From Flavobacterium filum DSM 17961 (lineage in GTDB: Bacteria > Bacteroidota > Bacteroidia > Flavobacteriales > Flavobacteriaceae), in assembly GCF_000425465.1 (NCBI RefSeq), contig NZ_AUDM01000006.1, positions 45,184-109,183 on the forward strand: a stretch of DNA of 64,000 nt, in the 5' to 3' direction. Made by a program: the position numbers and the translations under genes. The notes beneath the pieces are model-generated. The model was not told the DNA's origin. It saw only the letters and a program-made list of their open reading frames with translations, and made no database searches. The number at the start of each line of letters is the position of its first letter. The first letter of the stretch is position 1. This document shows, in pieces, positions 15,550 to 20,859 of the stretch.

Positions 15550-16647
15550 TTATTTCACAAAAATGTCTTTCAACTGTCCGATAATGTTACCACTGCCGGA
15601 AACGGTAATTTCACCAATTCTATCAGCAATTTTCTCTACATATTCCATCTCCTTCAATTTCCATAACATTTCGTTGTCCTCCATTAATTTGGCGGTGTTC
15701 AACATACTTCTCATGGCAGCAGTTTCCTCTCTTCTCATGATGCTGTTGGCTTGGGCTTTCTTTTCAGCCACTAATACTTGGTTCATGATTTCTTTCATAT
15801 CACCGGGTAAGATGATATCCCTAATACCGGCATCTAAAATTTTCAAACCCAAGGCTTCACTTCTATCCACAGTTTGCTCTAAAATAGCTTGTGCAATACT
15901 GTCTTTTCTGCTCAACAATTCATCTAAGGTAAAACCACCCACAAAGGCTCTTAAGACCAACTGCATCATCACATACAATTGCTTGTCAAACGCTTTGTTT
16001 TCCACTAAAGCTTTGGTCATATTCACCAATTGATAGCTCACAAAGAAGTTGATTCTCAAGGTTGCTTTGTCTTTTGTCAACAATTCCTGACCGGAAATTT
16101 CCATTTGTTGCATTCGGATGTCGGCTGTTTTAACCTCAACTGCAATAGCATTGTTCCAAAAGTAATAACTACCCGCTTGCAACTCTTTTACAAAAGCACC
16201 GTTCACAAACAATAAACCTTTTTCATACTCCATCACCTGAAATCTTCTGGTGTAGGGTCTTAACTTACTGTTTTCCAAAAGTGCTTCATTGACAGCTTCT
16301 GTGATGGTTACTTTTGATAAATCCACTTTTATGAAACTGTTTGTTTTGTAACCTTTCCAAAAGGCATATCTACCGGTTGTCAATACTTCACTGAAAATAC
16401 CGTTTACAAAGTACAACGCAATTTGAGCATCGGCTACTTCCACCACTTCCAACATAGAAGCTAAGGTTTCATTTTGTAGCAAAAGGGTTAATTCGATGGG
16501 GGCTACGAAAGATTGTCTCATTTCATACACCCTAATTTCTCTGTTGCCAAAAATCCAGTAGTTGCCTTCTTGCAACACGCTTTCTAATTTTCCGTTTTTA
16601 AATACCAAACCCACTTGGTAGGCATTCATTGTAATTTTTCTGATCAT
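15550..16647 (-). CDS. Slipin family protein (SPFH/band 7) with repeated N-terminal motif
   Basis: 365 aa. The SPFH domain spans about residues 135-330: VMEYEKGLLFVNG, then DIRMQQMEISGQELLTKDKATLRINFFVSYQLV, ALGLKILDAGIRDIILPGDMKEIMNQVLVAEKKAQAN and an Ala/Glu-rich helix. No N-terminal membrane helix is present, unlike classical stomatins. A motif of the form xGLVFxNGKLxxVLxxGxYWxF occurs three times (about residues 11-34, 76-98 and 142-165), so the N-terminus is a duplicated cap. Slipins of this type occur beside Rtc-type RNA repair genes and tRNA-like RNAs in other bacteria. Here the gene is downstream of a tRNA array on the same strand, with a 420-nt gap, and has its own terminator. Confidence 0.88.
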   Translation of the reverse strand: MIRKITMNAYQVGLVFKNGKLESVLQEGNYWIFGNREIRVYEMRQSFVAPIELTLLLQNETLASMLEVVEVADAQIALYFVNGIFSEVLTTGRYAFWKGYKTNSFIKVDLSKVTITEAVNEALLENSKLRPYTRRFQVMEYEKGLLFVNGAFVKELQAGSYYFWNNAIAVEVKTADIRMQQMEISGQELLTKDKATLRINFFVSYQLVNMTKALVENKAFDKQLYVMMQLVLRAFVGGFTLDELLSRKDSIAQAILEQTVDRSEALGLKILDAGIRDIILPGDMKEIMNQVLVAEKKAQANSIMRREETAAMRSMLNTAKLMEDNEMLWKLKEMEYVEKIADRIGEITVSGSGNIIGQLKDIFVK

Positions 16648-17067
16648 TTTGATTTTGTTTTACTGTTATTTTTAACCCCATAATTATTCGGCATAAGGCT
16701 CAAATTGCCTGATTGCTATACCGCTTCATTTCTTTTTTTAAACTATGGTTTTCTCTAAATAAGTGAAACGCCTTTATAAGCCCAAAAAACTATGTTACTA
16801 TGTGGTTAATTCTTCATTAATTGTTTTTACTAATAAAAAACCATTGGTCTATGTCCTCAAAAAAAAGGACGGAATAAAGGAGGTTAGCCCAAGTATTTGA
16901 ATGGTTTCTGACTTATTTTCCGAAAGAAATAGCTTCTCTTTCAGGCAAAGCAAAAAGCAAAAAAACAGTTGCGAAAACGTCGTCTTCATGCAGGTCTTTT
17001 TTGGAGTGTGATGGGTTTACGAATAAACCCATCACCAACAAAGACCAATCGTTTTTTTTCTGTCATT
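16648..17067 (-). other. Leader/spacer between tRNA array and slipin gene, with a strong hairpin
   Basis: No ORF of note. On the minus strand this would be the slipin mRNA leader or array trailer. It contains a perfect 12-bp inverted repeat GTGATGGGTTTA/TAAACCCATCAC with a CGAA loop (17008-17035), without a following T run on either strand. A smaller hairpin TGTCCTC-A8-GGAC lies near 16852-16872. No recognised promoter was found close to the slipin ATG, which supports read-through from the array, though this is inference. Confidence 0.5.
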
Positions 17068-17140
17068 CTTTTGGAGAGTGAATGGAACTCTGAATTACTA
17101 CATTAATAGTGTAGTGCTCTACCCACTGAGCTAACGCATC
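17068..17140 (-). tRNA. Degenerate tRNA-like gene, anticodon ATT (Asn-like)
   Basis: On the minus strand: GATGCGT, TA, a good D arm GCTCAGTGGGTAGAGC, an anticodon arm CTACA-CTATTAA-TGTAG (anticodon ATT), and a T arm AGAGT-TCCATTC-ACTCT. The 3' acceptor strand (CCAAAAG) does not pair with GATGCGT, and the T loop starts TCC instead of TTC. It begins one base after the neighbouring tRNA-like gene ends. Most likely non-functional as an adaptor; the 3' end is approximate. Confidence 0.6.
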
Positions 17141-17222
17141 GGTATGCGTACGGGAATCGAACCCGCGACAACTGATAGTCTACAAGAGCCTAAATCTTGT
17201 GCGTTTGTCCACTCCGCCATAC
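17141..17222 (-). tRNA. tRNA-Leu (anticodon TAG), degenerate acceptor stem
   Basis: On the minus strand the anticodon arm CAAGA-TTTAGGC-TCTTG gives anticodon TAG (Leu). A long variable arm and a T arm GCGGG-TTCGATT-CCCGT follow. The acceptor pairs only at GTATG/CATAC, with two mismatches, and the D arm GCGGAGTGGACAAACGC lacks the usual GG-loop form. It reads as a class II tRNA in decay or a tRNA mimic. No CCA is encoded. Confidence 0.7.
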
Positions 17223-17227
17223 TACTT

Positions 17228-17346
17228 TTGTAGCAACAGGATTCGAACCTGTGAGACCTTGTCGGCAATTTTTTGGAAAACCACCTAAACCTCCAACTCA
17301 AGTTGCACAGTACAACATCATTCGCCTGAGCGAAACGAATACTACA
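17228..17346 (-). tRNA. Aberrant 119-nt tRNA-like gene
   Basis: On the minus strand an acceptor TGTAGTA pairs with TGCTACA (17340-17346 with 17229-17235), and the 3' half has a normal T arm ACAGG-TTCGAAT-CCTGT. Between them are a TTCGC-TCAG-GCGAA hairpin in the D position, a GTTG-TACTGTG-CAAC hairpin in the anticodon position (loop lacks T33; CTG would be the anticodon), and an about 46-nt extra region. The length is far above any normal tRNA. It may hold an insertion, be a hybrid, or be a tRNA-like RNA. Confidence 0.55.
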
Positions 17347-17482
17347 AAGGTGCTATACAGAAACACGCAACAGGACTTGCTTAGTATCCTCTAATTCTAA
17401 AATCTTCATTCGTTATTCTTCAATTGTTAATCACATTCAAAGATTTCAAAATCACTACGCAGCTAATTTGCGTAACCTATAT

Positions 17483-17803
17483 TTACAGTAAACCCATCGC
17501 TTCTTGATGTGCTTTATCCCGGGCATCAATCGCTCCAAACGGACTCCCTTTAAAATAACCGATGTTTTTAAATCCGTTTTCTTCGGTTATCAAAGATTCT
17601 TTTTTCGTAATCGCTCCGGTATATTTTGAACCATAATTACCCGTGATTTGCTTGGTGGCCGGATCTACATCACCCCATTTAGGCGTTTTACCATTATAGA
17701 TGGGTTCCACAAAATAGATGATACCGGTAATCCTAGACTTCATTAAAAATCTACCTGTTTCATCGGTGTTGGTTAAAAACCGTTTTAAAATGTCTGGTCT
17801 CAT
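17483..17803 (-). CDS. Conserved 106-aa protein encoded inside the tRNA array
   Basis: The ATG at 17803 (MRPDILKRFLTNTDETGRF) is preferred over the GTG at 17806. The protein is soluble and basic at the N-terminus. Notable segments are FLMKSRITGIIYFVEPIYNGKTPKWGDVDP, then KKESLITEENGFKNIGYFKGSPFGAIDARD. I recall near-identical short proteins in other Flavobacteriia but know no function. It sits 32 nt after a tRNA-Phe gene and about 137 nt before the next tRNA-like gene, all on one strand, so it should be co-transcribed with the array. Possible roles are an RNA-binding or array-specific factor; this is inference. Confidence 0.75.
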   Translation of the reverse strand: MRPDILKRFLTNTDETGRFLMKSRITGIIYFVEPIYNGKTPKWGDVDPATKQITGNYGSKYTGAITKKESLITEENGFKNIGYFKGSPFGAIDARDKAHQEAMGLL

Positions 17804-17835
17804 CACATTACTTATTTAAATTAAACATCAACTTG

Positions 17836-17909
17836 CGGAATAGATTTGAATCGAACAAATACCTTTAGTGCTTCAAACTAACGTGCAACACCTTGTACAC
17901 CACTATTCC
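17836..17909 (-). tRNA. tRNA-Phe (GAA)
   Basis: A perfect 7-bp acceptor GGAATAG/CTATTCC, anticodon arm TTAGT-TTGAAGC-ACTAA (anticodon GAA) and T arm ATTTG-TTCGATT-CAAAT. The D arm is GTGTACAAGGTGTTGCAC, unlike a standard tRNA-Phe D arm. Discriminator G, no encoded CCA. All four arms can form, so it may be functional, but the weak AT-rich arms differ from housekeeping tRNA-Phe. Confidence 0.85.
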
Positions 17910-17916
17910 CATTTTG

Positions 17917-17988
17917 TACTCTGTAAGGGAATCGAACCCTTATTGCTCGGTAGAAAGCCGAGTGAACTAACCGTTATTCGAACAGAGC
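17917..17988 (-). tRNA. tRNA-Glu (TTC)
   Basis: Acceptor GCTCTGT/ACAGAGT (one G-T pair), anticodon arm CTCGG-CTTTCTA-CCGAG (anticodon TTC) and T arm AAGGG-TTCGATT-CCCTT. D region GAATAACGGTTAGTTC. Discriminator A, no CCA. It lies 7 nt upstream of tRNA-Phe in transcription order. Confidence 0.85.
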
Positions 17989-17991
17989 TTT

Positions 17992-18074
17992 GGGTGTTTT
18001 CGTTCCGAAGCATCGGAAGAACCCTGTTTTGCTGAACCACAATCAGCCGTTTTACCAAATAAACTAAAAACACC
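17992..18074 (-). tRNA. tRNA-His-like (GTG) with abnormal T arm
   Basis: A perfect acceptor GGTGTTT/AAACACC, anticodon arm GCTGA-TTGTGGT-TCAGC (anticodon GTG) and discriminator C as in tRNA-His. The template lacks G at position -1. The T arm is replaced by a tight TTCCGA-TGCT-TCGGAA hairpin without a TTCRA loop, and the total of 83 nt is longer than normal. Likely a defective or special-purpose tRNA. Confidence 0.65.
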
Positions 18075-18079
18075 ATCAG

Positions 18080-18167
18080 CGGAGAGCAAAGGAATCGAAC
18101 CTTCACCACACGAATGTGAATCTGATTAGCAGTCAGACGCAACGAACCACTAGTTGACCTACTCTCC
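18080..18167 (-). tRNA. tRNA-Ser (GCT)
   Basis: A class II tRNA: acceptor GGAGAGT/GCTCTCC, anticodon arm TCTGA-CTGCTAA-TCAGA (anticodon GCT), a long variable arm around TTCACATTCGTGTGG, and T arm GAAGG-TTCGATT-CCTTT. Discriminator G, no CCA. 88 nt. Five nt separate it from the His-like gene. Confidence 0.85.
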
Positions 18168-18174
18168 AAGTTTG

Positions 18175-18247
18175 CGGCTTATACGAGAATCGAACTCGTT
18201 TCTCCCGAGAGACAGTCGGGAAGGTTAGCCAGTAACCCCAATAAGCC
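18175..18247 (-). tRNA. tRNA-Asp (GTC)
   Basis: A perfect acceptor GGCTTAT/ATAAGCC, anticodon arm CCCGA-CTGTCTC-TCGGG (anticodon GTC), T arm ACGAG-TTCGATT-CTCGT, and D region GGGGTTACTGGCTAACC. Discriminator G, no CCA. Seven nt from the Ser gene. Confidence 0.87.
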
Positions 18248-18271
18248 TGTTCCTTTCTACAGAACTTCATG

Positions 18272-18343
18272 CGATTTTGGAAGGAGTTGAACCTTCAACC
18301 TCCGGGTTAACAGCCCATTGCTCTACCGTTGAGCTACAAAATC
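18272..18343 (-). tRNA. tRNA-Asn (GTT)
   Basis: First gene of the array. Acceptor GATTTTG/CAAAATC, D arm GCTCAACGGTAGAGC, anticodon arm ATGGG-CTGTTAA-CCCGG (anticodon GTT, top pair mismatched), T arm GAAGG-TTCAACT-CCTTC. Discriminator G, no CCA. It is the most canonical member of the array. Confidence 0.88.
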
Positions 18344-18479
18344 ATTTTTTTATCTTTCAAAAATTCGTCCCGATAACTATCAGGATCCGCGTTCTTTTTA
18401 TTGCCACGGATTGGACTGATTTAAACAGATTTAATTTTTCCAATTATTCAATTTTTTTTAATCTGTGTTTAAAATTTAG
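18344..18479. repeat. Intergenic region upstream of the tRNA array with dispersed-repeat sequence
   Basis: No gene seen. It contains CCCGATAACTATCAGGA (18369-18385), an imperfect palindrome, followed by sequence of the AATCTGTTTAAATCAGTCC type (minus strand) with AATCTGTG, resembling dispersed Flavobacteriia intergenic repeats. A promoter for the array must lie here or upstream, but I could not identify a convincing TAnnTTTG box or a sigma-54 GG-N10-GC element. Confidence 0.4.
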
Positions 18480-18724
18480 ACATAAAAAAAGCACCTCATC
18501 AAAGGTGCTTCGTATCATCACAAGGGAATATACTATCCCAAAGACCTATACTTATGCACCTGTTTATTGCTATCTCCAAACTCCACACTTGGATGAAAAC
18601 TATTTTTACGCTCTATTTGATTTGAATAACACATATTCTATTTTTTATACTTATTAAACTTTCTTATCAATTCTAAACTCCAAACTCCCATCTCCATACT
18701 CCCAACCCCATTCTCAAAATTTCC
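18480..18724 (-). ncRNA. Candidate small RNA, about 240 nt
   Basis: On the minus strand a TAnnTTTG promoter (18729-18760) and a rho-independent terminator (stem AAGCACCT/AGGTGCTT at 18489-18510 followed by seven T) bracket about 240 nt without a credible ORF. The last about 100 nt are mixed-sequence and could fold. The first 50 nt are G-rich repeats (GGAGTATGGAGATGGGAG). It does not match the 4.5S, tmRNA or RNase P cores that I know. It ends just before the tRNA array. Confidence 0.4.
18489..18510 (-). terminator. Rho-independent terminator of the candidate sRNA
   Basis: On the minus strand AAGCACCT-TTGATG-AGGTGCTT is followed by a run of T (to 18484). It separates the candidate sRNA from the array. 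Confidence 0.8.
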
Positions 18725-18728
18725 TCTG

Positions 18729-18760
18729 CAAAGATAAAGTCAAAAAAAACTAACTTCCAA
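18729..18760 (-). promoter_or_regulatory. Bacteroidota-type promoter for the candidate sRNA
   Basis: On the minus strand TTG (18758-18760), a 21-nt spacer, and TATCTTTG (18729-18736) fit the TTG/TAnnTTTG consensus. Spacer slightly long. Confidence 0.55.
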
Positions 18761-18981
18761 ATAAAATTTTAATTTATTTTATTGATTTTCAATTACTTAT
18801 GCTTATTTTTTAGACAATAAAAACCTGCTCCGTATTCCTACAGATGAGTTGAAATCGTCAAATGCCTGTCTCTCATTTGGTTACTTTTCAAAACTATAAT
18901 GCAATCATGAGGTTAGTTGTGAAACATTTTTTTAAATTATTTTTCATTTTTTTCATATTCAATCGGTTATAAAACAAAAAA

Positions 18982-19003
18982 ACGCCCTTTTTGCAAAGGA
19001 CGT
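18982..19003 (-). terminator. Rho-independent terminator (conditional?)
   Basis: On the minus strand a 9-bp stem with a GCAA tetraloop (stem arms 18995-19003 and 18982-18990), followed by TTTTTTTGTTTT. Its 5' arm is also part of the alternative pairing described for the small RNA unit. Confidence 0.85.
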
Positions 19004-19035
19004 TGGTGTATATAAATGCTTTTTTAGCTAAAAAA

Positions 19036-19155
19036 TCAATTCGTTTTTTCTGTAAAAACCATACCAACGTCCATACATTTACTCGGATTTTGCCCGAATA
19101 AACGATCACTTTCTATCGAAAGGATGTACATTTTATGTTGGTTGGTGTTTTTCAT
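19036..19155 (-). CDS. 39-codon ORF in the leader of the candidate attenuator
   Basis: ATG at 19155 to TGA at 19036, MKNTNQHKMYILSIESDRLF then GQNPSKCMDVGMVFTEKTN. The ATG is only about eight bases from the -7 box, so the message would be nearly leaderless. The codons ATG GAC GTT GGT ATG overlay the antiterminator arm, so translation could control folding. It is below the length where composition tests help; it could equally be chance within a non-coding RNA. Confidence 0.35.
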   Translation of the reverse strand: MKNTNQHKMYILSIESDRLFGQNPSKCMDVGMVFTEKTN

Positions 19156-19162
19156 GATGGGG

Positions 19163-19194
19163 CAAATGTAGGGAAAAAAGTTAAAATAAAACAA
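19163..19194 (-). promoter_or_regulatory. Bacteroidota-type promoter for the attenuator/sRNA unit
   Basis: On the minus strand TTG (19192-19194), 21 nt, TACATTTG (19163-19170), an exact TAnnTTTG match. Confidence 0.65.
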
Positions 19195-19247
19195 ATGGTC
19201 AATTTAGAGTGACTTAATTTTTTCTGATTGACAGATGATTACAATTG

Positions 19248-19601
19248 TCACCCTTCGCCAAACGTTAACAAATTACTATCGGGATCTAGTAGTGAAAACT
19301 CTCGCTGTCCCCAAGGTTTAGTTTCCAAAAACCCATTTGGATGTATTCGTACTTTATTATCCAATAAGGTTTGGTAATAATGATCAATGTTATTTACACG
19401 AATGTACACCTGACCGTAATTTTGTTCAGGAACAAGATCTGCAAACAGAAAAAAATGAATTTGAATGTTATCTTTTTCTACCATCAAATAGTCAGGATAA
19501 TCGTGACTTCCGAAAATTTTGAAACCTAACTTTTCTGTATAATACCGAATGGTGATGGTTTTATTCCGCATGGGTAATTTTGGGTGGATTGCTGTGAGCA
19601 T
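19248..19601 (-). CDS. VOC family (glyoxalase/bleomycin-resistance-like) protein
   Basis: 117 aa, one vicinal-oxygen-chelate domain pair. Residues 1-8 are AIHPKLPMRN-type lead-in. TIRYYTEKLGFKIFGSHDYPDYLMVEKDNIQIHFFL is the first beta-alpha-beta-beta-beta unit, and VYIRVNNIDHYYQTLLD with REFSLLDPDSNLLTFGE is the second. It matches the bleomycin-binding-protein-like branch. The substrate is unknown; small orphan VOC proteins are rarely characterised. Stands alone on the minus strand. Confidence 0.88.
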   Translation of the reverse strand: MLTAIHPKLPMRNKTITIRYYTEKLGFKIFGSHDYPDYLMVEKDNIQIHFFLFADLVPEQNYGQVYIRVNNIDHYYQTLLDNKVRIHPNGFLETKPWGQREFSLLDPDSNLLTFGEG

Positions 19602-19674
19602 AACGTTGATTTTATTTAACTAAAATAGTAATTAACGTGAGTTCAATATAAAAACCAAAGAAACATTCACCATT

Positions 19675-19807
19675 TTACACGAATTACACTAATTAACACG
19701 AATTGAAGATGGAATATTATACCAATAAAATCTGATAAATCAGATTTTAATTCGTGAAACTTAATTGTTAAAAATTATGATTCGTGTAAATTCGTGCAAT
19801 TCGTGTC
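19675..19807. repeat. Dispersed inverted-repeat element of the TTCGTGTAA type
   Basis: The left end has ACACGAATTACACTAATT and another AACACGAATT. The right end has the complement, ATTCGTGTAAATTCGTGC followed by AATTCGTGTC. AT-rich sequence with AATCTGATAAATCAGATT, a perfect 18-bp palindrome, lies between. This matches a repeat type that I recall as frequent in intergenic DNA of Flavobacteriia. No transposase is present. Confidence 0.7.
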
Positions 19808-19944
19808 TAAATTTAAATATAATTACGTCAAAATCACGTTAATTATATTTTTACTTTTAAACACAAATCAATGGAACACGGACTTCGCCTTTACTTCTTT
19901 TTTCGGGTACGAGCGAGACACTCGCACTAGAAGGGGATGTAAAT

Positions 19945-20823
19945 TTAAAAAATGTTTTCCGCCAATGTCAAAAAGGGCAAGTAATCAATCTGCTCCCTTG
20001 AATACTCGTTCTTGTATTCATTCATCCACTTCTTAATTTCTTTTTTACTTTCTATTCTAAAATCTTGTTGAAAATTATCTTTAAGTTTTACTTCAAAATA
20101 ATATTCGGTAATTGAATTCTTTTTTCCTTTTATTTCAGTTTTATGTTTATGTTGAATTGATTCAATTTCACCATAATAAGAAGTCAAGTAAAAAAGTTTT
20201 GTTCTCCCACCGGAGTAAATAACAATTTTTGAAGCATTATGTAAATCATAAGGAAAACCAATTAAGTTATTTTGCTTGTCAGTGGAATGAAAATAAAATG
20301 TTTTCTGTTTTATCAACTTAGCAATATCTTTACTACGAACATAACCCAACACAACTTTTTCTTTCTCTTTAGGCTCCTCCACCAAATACAACTCCAATTG
20401 TTTTTTGGTTTCAAAACCACTGATTTTACTGCGGTAACTTTCGGCTAATGTTGGATTTTCAATTTCTAGTTTTCGGTTTTTACTGATTTCTAAAAATTCA
20501 GTTTCCATGTCAATCCCTAAAAATCTGCGATTGGAAAGATTAGCGGCAATTCCGGTGGTAGAACTTCCGGTAAACGGATCTAAAATCCATGCACCGGGTT
20601 TAGTAGAAGCTAAAATGATTCGGGTTAAAACGGACAATGGTTTTTGTGTGGGATGTTTACCACAACTTTTTTCCCATTTCGCAATAGCAGGCAACTTCCA
20701 AACATCTTTCATTTGTTTGTCGCCGTTGAGTTGCTTCATTAACTCATAATTGTAATAATGGGGTACTTTTTCTTTTTTACGAGCCCAAATAATTAACTCG
20801 GCAGAGGGAGATAATGACAACAT
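19945..20823 (-). pseudogene. 5'-truncated adenine-specific DNA methyltransferase
   Basis: The remaining 292 codons encode the C-terminal half of a beta-class amino-methyltransferase. GKHPTQKPLSVLTRIILAST is the HPTQKP segment before motif I, and GAWILDPFTGSSTTGIAANLSNRRFLGID is the SAM-binding FxGxG equivalent (DPFTGSSTTG). In this class the catalytic DPPY comes first, and it is missing here. Upstream of the first Met only about 12 in-frame codons precede a stop. The region is followed in reverse by the OLD gene 36 bp away. A deletion or replacement event removed the front. The tail after residue about 120 may be a target-recognition or accessory domain. Catalytically dead by this reading. 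Confidence 0.8.
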
Positions 20824-20859
20824 CTTTAAATCTAAATGAAGTTTAATTACATCAAAAAA

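Larger units (their letters stand above)
18972..19157 (-). ncRNA. Candidate attenuator or structured small RNA with a terminator/antiterminator switch
   Basis: A minus-strand unit from a TAnnTTTG promoter to a rho-independent terminator (ACGTCCTTT-GCAA-AAAGGGCGT plus T run, 18972-19003). A 10-nt segment GGACGTTGGT (19073-19082) is perfectly complementary to ACCAACGTCC (18998-19007), which includes the 5' arm of the terminator, so pairing would block termination. The early ACACCAACC can pair with GTTGGT as an anti-antiterminator. This is the layout of an attenuator or riboswitch-like element. No obvious regulated gene lies directly downstream, so a trans-acting RNA is also possible. Confidence 0.5.

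Noticed and set aside
17197..17394. Plus-strand ORF across the tRNA-like genes
   Set aside because: It runs antisense through tRNA T arms and contains the T-loop complement as codons; a by-product of the RNA genes.
15511..18343. tRNA array considered as part of a prophage
   Set aside because: No integrase, structural, lysis or replication gene lies near it; slipin is not a phage gene.
15511..18343. Array considered as a normal housekeeping tRNA operon
   Set aside because: Several members have broken acceptor or T arms and a protein gene is inserted, which housekeeping operons do not show.
18277..18657. Plus-strand ORF of 126 codons starting in the tRNA-Asn complement
   Set aside because: Begins inside tRNA-Asn antisense sequence and crosses two palindromes and a terminator; composition not protein-like.
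18894..19109. Minus-strand 71-codon ORF near the attenuator
   Set aside because: It crosses the rho-independent terminator and has no start support; the promoter-linked 39-codon frame is the better candidate.
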